This document shows, piece by piece, positions 14,899 through 21,145 of a stretch of DNA of 21,145 nt. The stretch is from NCBI GenBank assembly GCA_900543475.1, contig UQRU01000029.1, positions 1-21,145 on the forward strand. The letters run 5' to 3'. The notes beneath the pieces are model-generated. The model had not been told where the DNA came from and did not search any database. It was given only the letters and a program-made list of their open reading frames with translations. The position numbers and the translations under genes are program-made. The number at the start of each line of letters is the position of its first letter. Within the stretch, counting starts at the first letter, position 1. The stretch comes from an uncultured Eubacteriales bacterium (GTDB lineage: Bacteria; Bacillota; Clostridia; Christensenellales; CAG-138).

Positions 14899-14914
14899 AT
14901 CGGGTGGCCGGCGA

Positions 14915-16168
14915 CTACATATCCGCGTAGGCTTCCAGATTGCCTTGGCGCTGGGGCCGGTTATCCCCGTGGCGGGTGAAGAGCATGGTAAGGAAGGAAA
15001 GGGCCACGCACAAAGCGGCATAGGGGAAGAGGGTGAAGTATCCCACGTGCTCCAGCAGCGCGCCGCTTACGATAGGGGTAACGATCTGGGCGGCCATGGA
15101 GAAGGTGTAATAGTAGCCGGTGTATTTGCCCACGGAGCCCAGGCGGCTGATCTCCACCACCATAGGGTAGCTGTTTACATTGATAGCGGCCCAGGAAAAG
15201 CCTACTAAGGCAAAGATGCCATAGAGGGCGGGGGAAAAGTCCGAGGCCACGATGGCGCCGGCGGCAAAGCAGAGGGCCAGGATCGCCACCCCCATGAGCA
15301 CGGTTTTTTTCCGGCCGATGCGGCTGGCCAGGATGCCGATGGGGATGTAGGAGACCACAGCGCCCGCGGTGGCGATGAGCAGGCAGGTGCTGGCCTGGCT
15401 CACCCCATGGCCCCAAACGGTTTGGGCGTATTTGGTAAAGGCGGTGGTAACCGCGTTGTAGCCCATATACCAAAGGGCCACGGAGCAAAGGATCAGGTAT
15501 AGGCTCCGGCGGACCGGTGGCGGCAGGGCGGCCTGACCGGTGGCGGCTTGCGGCGTAGGTTCCTCCAAGTCTGTTGGGGGTATGCCGGTTTCCGTTACGG
15601 TAAGGCGCAGGATCAGCACGGATAGGGCCATGATGCCGGCCACCGCCAGGAATAGGGGCATATAGTTGGGCAACCCTGTGGCAGGCTCCTTTACCAGGAG
15701 CTTGATGGCCAGGATGGTATATACGCCTCCCAGGGCGCCCATGAGATTGATGACCGCATTGGCCTTGGAGCGCAGGGGCTTGGGGGTCAGGTCCGGCATC
15801 AGGGCCACGGCGGGGGAACGGTAGGTGCCCATGGCGATGAGCAGCAGCCCCAATACCACCATGAACATGGGGAGGGAACCTGGGCGGTCAAATAGGGGAA
15901 GGAGCACGCATAGCGCCACGGCGCCAATGGTTCCGCCTACAATGAAGGGCATCCGCCGGCCCACCCGGTCGCTGAGGGCGCCGAACAGAGGAAGCATGAA
16001 TAGGGCCAGGATGTTATCCAGGGACATGACAAAGCCGGATATGGTATCCCCCAGGCCAAAGGTGTTTTTCAGGATAAGGGGGATAATGTTGTCGTACATT
16101 TGCCAGAACGCCAGAATGGAAAAGAAGGCCAACCCTACAAAAATGGTTCGCCTATAGTTGAGCCGCAT
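14915..16168 (-). CDS. Major facilitator superfamily transporter (GPH/SLC45-like)
   Basis: 417 residues with 12 predicted hydrophobic segments split by a short hydrophilic loop near residue 210. The cytoplasmic MFS signature appears as GALSDRVGRRMPFI after helix 2 and ASRIGRKKTVLMG in the second half. The start (FWQMYDNIIPLIL...GLGDTISGFVMSLDNILALFMLPLFG) and RSKANAVINLMGALGG resemble sugar or glycoside transporters of the SLC45/GPH-like group common in Firmicutes. The substrate is not predictable. ATG 16168 has GGGAGG upstream. It is expressed alone from a minus-strand promoter shared spatially with the divergent asparaginase gene; the cloverleaf hairpins follow its stop. Confidence 0.88.
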   Translation of the reverse strand: MRLNYRRTIFVGLAFFSILAFWQMYDNIIPLILKNTFGLGDTISGFVMSLDNILALFMLPLFGALSDRVGRRMPFIVGGTIGAVALCVLLPLFDRPGSLPMFMVVLGLLLIAMGTYRSPAVALMPDLTPKPLRSKANAVINLMGALGGVYTILAIKLLVKEPATGLPNYMPLFLAVAGIMALSVLILRLTVTETGIPPTDLEEPTPQAATGQAALPPPVRRSLYLILCSVALWYMGYNAVTTAFTKYAQTVWGHGVSQASTCLLIATAGAVVSYIPIGILASRIGRKKTVLMGVAILALCFAAGAIVASDFSPALYGIFALVGFSWAAINVNSYPMVVEISRLGSVGKYTGYYYTFSMAAQIVTPIVSGALLEHVGYFTLFPYAALCVALSFLTMLFTRHGDNRPQRQGNLEAYADM

Positions 16169-16229
16169 AGCCGACCTCCCGAAAATATGGTATACTGGTA
16201 ATAAATAAAAGCCTAATGGTTATAGATCC

Positions 16230-16258
16230 AGTATACTGGCAAATCCCATATATTGCAA
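16230..16258 (-). promoter_or_regulatory. Promoter of the MFS gene with overlapping palindrome
   Basis: On the minus strand TTGCAA (16258-16253), a 17-base spacer and TATACT (16235-16230) form a good sigma-A promoter. The -10 lies inside a perfect 12-bp palindrome, CCAGTATACTGG (16228-16239), and a near copy (GGTATACTGG, 16189-16198) lies 41 bases away, in the MFS leader. Paired sites overlapping a -10 box suggest an operator. The -35 box also overlaps the start of the asparaginase ribosome site (16257-16263). Confidence 0.6.
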
Positions 16259-16273
16259 GGAGGCAACATATCC

Positions 16274-17260
16274 ATGTCTCGAATCCTACTGATCGCCACC
16301 GGTGGTACCATTGCCAGCGTCCCTTCGCCGGATGGACTGGCGCCGGCTTTGTCCGGCCAACAGCTGTTATCTTGTCTGCCCAGCCTGGCTTGCCAGGTGG
16401 ATTGCATCGACCTATTTAACATGGATAGCTCCAACATCCAGCCGGAAGAATGGCAAAAGATGGCCAAAACCGTGTTGCTGCATATGGGGGATTACGACGG
16501 GGTGGTGATCACCCATGGCACGGATACCATGGCCTATACCGCCTCCATGCTGACCTTTTTGTTGCAAAATCCCCCTTTGCCTGTGGTGCTCACCGGTTCC
16601 CAGTGGCCTATGGTCCGGCCAGATAGCGATGGAAGGGCCAATCTGGCCCATGCCATCCTGGCGGCCAGGCGGCTGGCGGGCGGGGTGTATATTTGCTTTG
16701 GCAGCGCGGTGATGCGGGGGTGCCGGGCGGTCAAGACCCGCACCACCTCTCTGAACGCCTTTGAATCCATCAACGCTCCCTATGTGGGCACGGTGGTGGA
16801 CGGCTGCTTCATCGATCTGACCTTGCAGCAACCGGACCCAGAAAAGCATTTCCGCTATTATTCCAACATTGAACCCAACGTAGCCTTGGTGAAGCTGATC
16901 CCCGGCACCACAGCCAAGCAGCTGTCCATGCTGTCCGCCTGCGATGTAAAAGGGGTAGTGGTGGAAGCCTTTGGGCTAGGGGGGGTATCCAACTTCCGGC
17001 GCGACCATGCGGAAGCCCTTCGGGGGCTGATGAAGCAGGGCATCCCGGTGGTGCTCACCTCCCAATGCCTATATGAGGCCAGCACGCCGGATCTATATGA
17101 GGTCAGCCGCCCGCTTCGGGAAGCAGGGGTGATTTCCGCTGGGGACATGACCACCGAGGCCGCGGTCACCAAATTGATGTGGGCCCTGGCCCAGGCTAAA
17201 GACGTGGAGGCTATCCGGGACTTGATGCTTCAAAATATTTGCGGCGAAATCACCCAGTAG
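16274..17260 (+). CDS. L-asparaginase, type I (cytosolic)
   Basis: 328 residues from ATG 16274, which has AAGGAGG ten bases upstream; an in-frame TTG that includes the ribosome site itself is not credible. The enzyme hydrolyses asparagine to aspartate and ammonia. Both threonine centres are visible: ATGGTIAS at residues 8-14 (nucleophile Thr12) and THGTDTMAYTA at 80-90. GSQWPMVRPDSDG and AVKTRTTSLNAF are also family-typical. There is no signal peptide, consistent with a cytosolic type I enzyme. The gene stands alone, divergent from the MFS gene, and converges on the DUF4363 gene with 14 bases between stops. A possible terminator is embedded in that neighbour at 17521-17546. Confidence 0.93.
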   Translation: MSRILLIATGGTIASVPSPDGLAPALSGQQLLSCLPSLACQVDCIDLFNMDSSNIQPEEWQKMAKTVLLHMGDYDGVVITHGTDTMAYTASMLTFLLQNPPLPVVLTGSQWPMVRPDSDGRANLAHAILAARRLAGGVYICFGSAVMRGCRAVKTRTTSLNAFESINAPYVGTVVDGCFIDLTLQQPDPEKHFRYYSNIEPNVALVKLIPGTTAKQLSMLSACDVKGVVVEAFGLGGVSNFRRDHAEALRGLMKQGIPVVLTSQCLYEASTPDLYEVSRPLREAGVISAGDMTTEAAVTKLMWALAQAKDVEAIRDLMLQNICGEITQ

Positions 17261-17274
17261 CCCTTGGGCTCGCA

Positions 17275-17679
17275 CTAAAACAAATTATAGATGCTCAGGG
17301 TTTCGGCTGCGTCCATCTGGGCGATCAGCTGGATGATGGTCTGCAATTCTGTAAGTAGGTTGCCCGCCTCGTCCATGACCGCCAGATTCCTGGCGTTGAA
17401 CAGGGCGGCCTTTAGGGCATAAACATCCTCGTGGTTTAAAAACAATTTAAGATTTTCTTCCGCTTCCACGAAGCGTTGGCAAAGCGCGTCCAATACCGGG
17501 ATCGCAGCTTGCACATCATCGCCCAGGACCAAGTCCTGGGCTTTTTGCGCTCCTGCGTCCAGCTCTCGGGTCAGGGAAAACAAATACCTTGGGGGCACGA
17601 TCAGGATAAAGAGCAACAGGAAAAGGGCCAACAGGGCGACCCCGTGGCTCACCAAGGGGAACTTGGATCTTCTGGTCAT
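17275..17679 (-). CDS. DUF4363-like small membrane-anchored protein
   Basis: 134 residues: a short basic start, one membrane helix (about 11-33, HGVALLALFLLLFILIVPPRYLF) and a helical exterior part with heptad-like acidic residues, ending ETLSIYNLF. This layout and its position behind a DUF421 gene match DUF4363 proteins of Firmicutes, whose function is unknown. The ATG at 17679 overlaps the DUF421 stop (ATGA), so the two are translationally coupled and likely form a complex. AAAGGA lies upstream. The in-frame extension further upstream is antisense-frame noise within the DUF421 gene. Confidence 0.75.
   Translation of the reverse strand: MTRRSKFPLVSHGVALLALFLLLFILIVPPRYLFSLTRELDAGAQKAQDLVLGDDVQAAIPVLDALCQRFVEAEENLKLFLNHEDVYALKAALFNARNLAVMDEAGNLLTELQTIIQLIAQMDAAETLSIYNLF
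17521..17546 (+). terminator. Possible asparaginase terminator embedded in the convergent DUF4363 gene
   Basis: A perfect 9-bp stem (GCCCAGGAC / GTCCTGGGC, loop CAA) followed by TTTTT on the plus strand has the shape of an intrinsic terminator. It is 260 bp beyond the asparaginase stop and lies wholly inside the opposite-strand coding sequence (codons for KAQDLVLGD). No other terminator follows the asparaginase gene. It could be fortuitous. Confidence 0.5.
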
Positions 17680-18392
17680 GGCTGTCCATCCTTTACGTTT
17701 ACAGAAAACACCCCGGCGCCGTATTTTGCCTTGCATTGTAGGTGCAGGGTATCCCCCATGAGAAACGCGTAAAATACCTGATCCGGCCGGGCGGCGCCGG
17801 TCCTGGCCAGCTGGGCCTGGAGCCAGGGCAGATCGTGGCCGGCTTCCCCCAGTACGTCTTGGCGTACTTTGCCGTCCTGGATCAGCATGAAGGGCGGACG
17901 GTCGTCCGGCGGCGGCAGGGACATGGCGCCATAACTGGGGGTTTGGCTGATGCCCTTGCGCAAAAGGGAAAGCTCCCCGTTGGTCTCCAATACCGCATAG
18001 GCTACCTCCGTTATGTCAAATACCCCGTCGTTGCGCAGCTGCTCCATCAGGTCGTTTAAGGAATAGCGGGCGTCCCGAAGCGCCTGCTCGTTTACCACGC
18101 CCCGGGCAATCAAAAGCAGCGGCGTCCCGCAAAGGATATGCCGGAACCCTTGGCTTTTCAACGAAAGAAAGGATACCCCCATCTGCACCAGGAACAGGGC
18201 TAAAATGGGCAGGATCCCATACAGCAGCGGGATAGAGGCGTCGGCAGCGGGCTCGCTGGCCAATTCCGCCAGCAATAGGGTGACGATCAGGTCAAAGGGC
18301 TGTAGGTCTCGCAGCTGCCGCTTCCCCGTCATGCGGATCACCACAAACACCAACAAATATAAAATGATGGAACGAATAAACAGGTTGATCAT
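17676..18392 (-). CDS. DUF421 (YetF-like) integral membrane protein
   Basis: 238 residues. Three N-terminal membrane helices are followed by a soluble C-terminal part. The family signature is clear: RSIILYLLVFVVIRMTGKRQLRDLQPFDLIVTLLLAELASEPAADASIPLLYGILPI, then LLLIARGVVNEQALRDARYSLNDLMEQLRNDGVFDITEVAYAVLETNGELSLLRK. YetF-type proteins occur widely in spore-forming Firmicutes; the biochemical role is not settled. I chose ATG 18392 because the family starts right before the first helix, although the ribosome site is weak (only AGGG close by); codons further upstream have no recognisable similarity. It is followed by the overlapping DUF4363 gene. Confidence 0.88.
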   Translation of the reverse strand: MINLFIRSIILYLLVFVVIRMTGKRQLRDLQPFDLIVTLLLAELASEPAADASIPLLYGILPILALFLVQMGVSFLSLKSQGFRHILCGTPLLLIARGVVNEQALRDARYSLNDLMEQLRNDGVFDITEVAYAVLETNGELSLLRKGISQTPSYGAMSLPPPDDRPPFMLIQDGKVRQDVLGEAGHDLPWLQAQLARTGAARPDQVFYAFLMGDTLHLQCKAKYGAGVFSVNVKDGQP

Positions 18393-19067
18393 GGCCCTAG
18401 TATGCCCTGCAAGGAAAAGCCCCATTCCACAGGAAACGCCTTGCAACATACAAAAGCCCCCGGCTCCGCACGCCCTTTTGGCCGCGGCATCCCCGCCGCG
18501 CAGCCCCTCCGACAAACCTGGCGATAGGGGCGGCGCAGCAAGCATCCCATTTCCCACGGCAGCAAAGGCAAAGCGCTGCCTTTCGCAAAAAAGAAGAAGG
18601 GGAAAAAGGCCTGCGTAAGCCCAAACGACATGCGCCTCCCACCTTGTCCAAGGGCCTATAACCGCCGCCCAAGCCCAATCGACGATATGGGATGGGACAT
18701 GTACGGGAACCATGCCTTCGCTTTATGGCAACCGCCTGGGATCAAGGAGCAACACAGGGACAAGCAGGGACAGGGACCGCTACTTCGCCTGGACGACATT
18801 CCCCGGAACCAGCCGATAACCCAGGCCAAGCGGGGACGGAAGCCGCAGCTTTGCCCTGCTTGAGGCCCTTTCTCGGGCCAAGGCCCGGCCCCAGCCGGGA
18901 ACCCAGAGGCCAATGGAGACGCAAACCGGGCCCCGGCTTATGCTGGCATTTTGACCGAGGGGGCCGCCGGGCCACCGCCCGGGAAAAGGTGGTAGCGGCA
19001 GGCGAGCCGAGCGTGCCTTTTCCTGGAAGAGGAAGGGCAGCAGAATGGGCGCGCTCCGGCTTTTTGT
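18393..19067. other. GC-rich intergenic region without a supportable gene
   Basis: About 675 bp between the DUF421 gene and the tRNA terminator. Several overlapping open frames exist on both strands, but none has a ribosome site, a recognisable motif or a convincing composition; they are rich in Arg, Gly and Pro as expected of non-coding GC-rich DNA. Local features are GGGACA repeated three times near 18755-18780, an inverted repeat AAAGGCA / TGCCTTT near 18565-18580, and G/C palindromes near 18870-18990. It may contain the DUF421 promoter, which I could not pin down, or decayed gene sequence. Confidence 0.55.
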
Positions 19068-19106
19068 AAAAAAAGTCGGAGCAAGCGATATGTCGCTTGC
19101 TCCGAC
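19068..19106 (-). terminator. Terminator of the tRNA operon
   Basis: A perfect 14-bp stem (19075-19088 with 19093-19106, four-base loop) is followed on the minus strand by seven T residues. It begins one base after the encoded CCA of tRNA-Gly, so the last tRNA is released close to its mature end. Confidence 0.95.
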
Positions 19107-19107
19107 G

Positions 19108-19181
19108 TGGAGCGGGTAATGGGACTCGAACCCACTATCTCAGCTTGGAAGGCTAATGTGTTACCATTACACTATACCCGC
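19108..19181 (-). tRNA. tRNA-Gly (TCC)
   Basis: 74 nt with a 7-bp acceptor (GCGGGTA / TACCCGC), D arm, anticodon loop CTTCCAA (anticodon TCC), TTCGAGT T-loop and encoded CCA. It is the last of six tRNAs, directly before the terminator. Confidence 0.97.
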
Positions 19182-19232
19182 TTAGGAACGATAGAAAAAA
19201 GGAAGGGGAAAGACCGCTTACCGGAGGAATGA

Positions 19233-19317
<85 letters not shown>

Positions 19318-19341
19318 GCAGACTCCATCCTAAAAGGGAAG

Positions 19342-19417
19342 TGGTGACCCGTCGGAGATTCGAACTCCGGACACCTTGATTAAAAGTCAAGTGCTCTACC
19401 AACTGAGCTAACGGGTC
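19342..19417 (-). tRNA. tRNA-Lys (TTT)
   Basis: 76 nt with acceptor GACCCGT / ACGGGTC, TAGCTCAGTTGGTAGAGC D arm, anticodon loop CTTTTAA (anticodon TTT), GTTCGAATC T arm and encoded CCA. Confidence 0.97.
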
Positions 19418-19458
19418 ACGGTACCTGTATGGACGAAAACCGCCGCGTACAGGCCGGT

Positions 19459-19533
19459 TGGCTGGGGTGGCAGGATTCGAACCTACGGATGCGGGAGTCA
19501 AAGTCCCGTGCCTTACCGCTTGGCGACACCCCA
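19459..19533 (-). tRNA. tRNA-Gln (TTG)
   Basis: 75 nt with acceptor TGGGGTG / CACCCCA, starting with U1 as usual for bacterial tRNA-Gln. The anticodon loop CTTTGAC gives anticodon TTG, followed by a GTTCGAATC T arm, discriminator G and encoded CCA. Confidence 0.97.
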
Positions 19534-19565
19534 ACGGGTTGATGCCAATCAAGCATTTTTAGAGC

Positions 19566-19591
19566 CGTGCATGGCGCTGAAGCCATGCACG
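19566..19591 (-). promoter_or_regulatory. Spacer hairpin between tRNA-His and tRNA-Gln
   Basis: A perfect 10-bp inverted repeat (CGTGCATGGC / GCCATGCACG, loop of 6) lies in the 65-nt spacer. No T-tract follows on the minus strand, so it is not a terminator; a precursor-RNA processing or stability hairpin is more likely. Confidence 0.5.
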
Positions 19592-19598
19592 ACGTCAA

Positions 19599-19677
19599 TG
19601 GGGTGGGTAGTGGGACTCGAACCCACGACCTCCAGAGCCACAATCTGGCATTCTAACCAGGCTGAACTATACCCACC
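19599..19677 (-). tRNA. tRNA-His (GTG)
   Basis: 79 nt including the extra 5' G (G-1) that pairs with discriminator C73, the hallmark of tRNA-His. The acceptor is GTGGGTA / TACCCAC, anticodon GTG sits in loop TTGTGGC, and CCA is encoded. Confidence 0.96.
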
Positions 19678-19698
19678 ATATGAGGACCGGCCGGGAAA

Positions 19699-19775
19699 TG
19701 GCACGCCCGCAGGGATTCGAACCCTGGACCTACGGCTTAGAAGGCCGTTGCTCTATCCAGCTGAGCTACAGGCGC
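19699..19775 (-). tRNA. tRNA-Arg (TCT)
   Basis: 77 nt and first in the operon. Acceptor GCGCCTG pairs with CGGGCGT using two wobble pairs. D arm TAGCTCAGCTGGATAGAGC, anticodon loop CTTCTAA (anticodon TCT, reading AGA/AGG), GTTCGAATC T arm, discriminator G and encoded CCA. Confidence 0.97.
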
Positions 19776-19826
19776 ATAGGCCGCTCACGTTCCCTGGCAT
19801 GGAAAACCCCTTGCCGACAATTAAGT

Positions 19827-19855
19827 ATTTTATCAGATGACCCATGTTGTGTCAA
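19827..19855 (-). promoter_or_regulatory. Promoter of the tRNA operon
   Basis: On the minus strand a perfect TTGACA (19855-19850), a 17-base spacer and TAAAAT (19832-19827). This is the strongest promoter in the window, as expected for stable RNA genes, with a start about 45 bases before tRNA-Arg. Confidence 0.92.
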
Positions 19856-20010
19856 CACTTGCGTGGGCTCTATTTTCAATATTTAGGCGGCGGTGGGGAG
19901 GGGGGGAAAACAATGGGCAAAAACAGGGGACCGCACACAACCTGCCGGCTGCGAATAGGCTATATGGGGGGAGGTATCCCCCTCTATACAATAACCAATA
20001 GGAGGCGCTT

Positions 20011-20949
20011 ATGCAAAAAAGCATACGGATTATGGCCCTTTGCCTTGCGGCAGTCATGGGTATGGGACTGGGAATTCTAGGGCAGTCCCGGGCAGAAGCC
20101 GCAGAGCCCGTTTATGCTGGGATCGACATTAGCCGATACCAGGGAACGGTGGATTTTGACCGCGTGGCTGCGGATGGGATCGACATCGTATATATGCGGG
20201 CAGGGGAAGGGAATGACTATATCGACCCGGAATATGAACGCAACTATCAGCAGGCCCGGGAAGCGGGCCTGAAAAGCGGCGCGTATTTATACGTGACCGC
20301 CACCACGGTGGATGAGGGCAGGGAACAGGCCAAGTTTTTTGCCAGCCTGCTCCAGGGCAAGGAATTTGCCTGCCGGCCGGTAATGGATTTTGAAAACCTG
20401 CGGGGATTGAACCGGCAGACGGCCAATGACATTGCCTTGGCGTTTCTTCAGACCTTGGAGGAGGAAACCGGGGTAACTCCGGCCATCTATACCGGCGCCT
20501 ATAAGGTGGAAGCGGTATGGGATGCGGACCTGGCAGCCTATCCCCTTTGGATCGCGGAGTATGGGGCGGAGGAGCCTAAGACCACCGGCGCGTGGAAGGA
20601 ATGGTCGGGCTTTCAATACACCGATAAAGGGCAGGTGGATGGAATAGATGGGGATGTGGATCTGGACCGGTTCCGGCCGGGCATCCTGCTTAACGGCGGC
20701 GAACCCACCCCCGAACCTACGGCCAGCCCTAAGCCCTCCATCACCCCTAAGCCCACCGCCACCCCCAAACCCACCGCTACGCCGGGACAATGCCCCACTA
20801 CCATCCCCTATATCGTGCAGCGGGGCGACACCCTTTCCCGGATCGCCGATAGCCTGGAGACCACGGTGGCGGAGCTAGCGGCCCTGAACCACTTGAAAAA
20901 TCCAGACCGGATCTATGTGGGACAGCGGCTGCTGATCCCCATCGGCTAA
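20011..20949 (+). CDS. Secreted GH25 lysozyme (muramidase) with C-terminal LysM domain
   Basis: 312 residues. A signal peptide (about 1-30: KSIR, hydrophobic core, AEAA) directs export. A GH25 catalytic domain (about 34-225) follows, with GIDISRYQGTVDF (Asp39), MDFEN (Asp126, Glu128) and the closing QYTDKGQVDGIDGDVDLDRF. GH25 enzymes cut the beta-1,4 bond between N-acetylmuramic acid and N-acetylglucosamine. A Pro/Thr/Lys-rich linker (about 231-259, PKPTATPKPTATP repeats) leads to one LysM peptidoglycan-binding domain (about 267-311, YIVQRGDTLSRIADSLE). AGGAGG precedes the ATG. It stands alone with no phage genes, holin or neighbours of a prophage, so a cellular wall-remodelling enzyme is more likely than an endolysin. 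Confidence 0.95.
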   Translation: MQKSIRIMALCLAAVMGMGLGILGQSRAEAAEPVYAGIDISRYQGTVDFDRVAADGIDIVYMRAGEGNDYIDPEYERNYQQAREAGLKSGAYLYVTATTVDEGREQAKFFASLLQGKEFACRPVMDFENLRGLNRQTANDIALAFLQTLEEETGVTPAIYTGAYKVEAVWDADLAAYPLWIAEYGAEEPKTTGAWKEWSGFQYTDKGQVDGIDGDVDLDRFRPGILLNGGEPTPEPTASPKPSITPKPTATPKPTATPGQCPTTIPYIVQRGDTLSRIADSLETTVAELAALNHLKNPDRIYVGQRLLIPIG

Positions 20950-21038
20950 CGCGGCGGGTCCTTGCAAAACGGCAAGGGCCATCCCCGGCTTACGGGGGAA
21001 ATGGTACTCTGAGAAAAGCTTATAATTATAATAAAGAA

Positions 21039-21063
21039 AACGGAGCATGTTCTATGCTCCGTT
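21039..21063. terminator. Hairpin, likely terminator for minus-strand transcription from the right
   Basis: A perfect 10-bp stem (AACGGAGCAT / ATGCTCCGTT, loop GTTCT) is followed on the minus strand by TTTCTTTATTAT, a usable U-tract. No plus-strand T-run follows. It would stop a minus-strand transcript entering from beyond the window. Confidence 0.6.
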
Positions 21064-21071
21064 CAGCCTGT

Positions 21072-21105
21072 CGAAAAAGTCCAGCAAAAGCTGGGCTTTT
21101 TCGTT
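21072..21105. terminator. Bidirectional terminator after the lysozyme gene
   Basis: A 14-bp stem with one G-T wobble (21072-21085 with 21090-21103, loop AAAA) has an A-run on the left and CTTTTT on the right within its arms, the form of a bidirectional terminator. It follows the lysozyme stop by about 120 bases. The last 40 bases of the window hold only a possible GTG or ATG start with a weak ribosome site, too short to call. Confidence 0.8.
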
Positions 21106-21145
21106 TATAAGAGGTAAAATAAGTAGCAGGTGGTGAAAAAGATGC

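Larger units (their letters stand above)
14611..14914. other. Convergent intergenic region between VanW gene and MFS gene
   Basis: About 300 bp with no supportable gene. It contains the VanW-gene terminator (14650-14683), an unremarkable 80-bp stretch, and the cloverleaf palindrome (14764-14898) that ends 16 bases before the MFS stop codon. Short open frames here are created by G/C-rich palindromic sequence. Confidence 0.7.

Noticed and set aside
20700..20790. Tandem Pro-Thr-Lys coding repeats as a CRISPR or DNA repeat array
   Set aside because: They are a degenerate linker repeat inside the lysozyme gene; no spaced identical repeats exist anywhere in the window.
20011..20949. GH25 lysozyme as a prophage endolysin
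   Set aside because: It has a signal peptide and LysM domain, and no holin, structural phage gene or integrase is nearby.
21133..21145. Possible GTG start of a plus-strand gene at the window end
   Set aside because: Only four codons are visible and the ribosome site is weak.

Overview
This 21 kb window is moderately high-GC DNA, most likely from an anaerobic gut Firmicute of the class Clostridia (Oscillospirales-like). The basis is Clostridia-type families (CdaR regulator, DUF421/DUF4363 pair, VanW/G5 protein, SpoVB/YtgP flippase homologue), strong AGGAGG ribosome sites, and six tRNA genes with encoded CCA. The taxon is an inference; no rRNA or other firm marker gene is present.

Left edge (1-1685): the C-terminal two thirds of an FtsK/SpoIIIE DNA translocase on the minus strand, followed by the first 17 codons of another gene. 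The ftsK 5' part (membrane domain) is missing. The coding sequence begins abruptly within a few bases of the stop codon of the next gene, and codon preference appears to change there. This is either a rearrangement or an assembly join.

Centre-left (1686-9627): one minus-strand operon of seven genes behind a clear sigma-A type promoter at 9599-9627. In transcription order: pyroglutamyl-peptidase-like enzyme, NCS1 nucleobase/hydantoin permease, aspartate-carbamoyltransferase-like enzyme, CdaR-type regulator, threonine-aldolase-like PLP enzyme, D-hydantoinase/dihydropyrimidinase, and carbamate kinase. Together they suggest a fermentative ureide route. The permease imports a cyclic ureide, the hydantoinase opens it to an N-carbamoyl amino acid, the carbamoyltransferase run backwards gives carbamoyl phosphate plus an amino acid, and carbamate kinase makes ATP. 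No N-carbamoylase is present. I consider this the most interesting system in the window.

Middle (9877-14914): a MOP-family flippase gene (minus) with its own terminator and structured leader, divergent from a plus-strand pair encoding a glycerophosphodiester phosphodiesterase and a large VanW/G5 cell-envelope protein. After the VanW terminator lies a 135-bp, almost fully base-paired cloverleaf palindrome (14764-14898), which no gene explains.

Right (14915-18392): an MFS transporter (minus), divergent from a type I L-asparaginase (plus). The asparaginase gene converges on a DUF421-DUF4363 membrane gene pair (minus), and a plausible asparaginase terminator lies inside the DUF4363 coding sequence. 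Then comes about 0.7 kb of GC-rich DNA with no convincing gene.

Far right (19068-21145): a tRNA operon on the minus strand (Arg-TCT, His-GTG, Gln-TTG, Lys-TTT, Leu-TAG, Gly-TCC) with a textbook promoter and terminator, then a secreted GH25 lysozyme with a LysM domain (plus) and terminator hairpins near the window end. No CRISPR array, transposase, integrase, phage gene or rRNA was seen.
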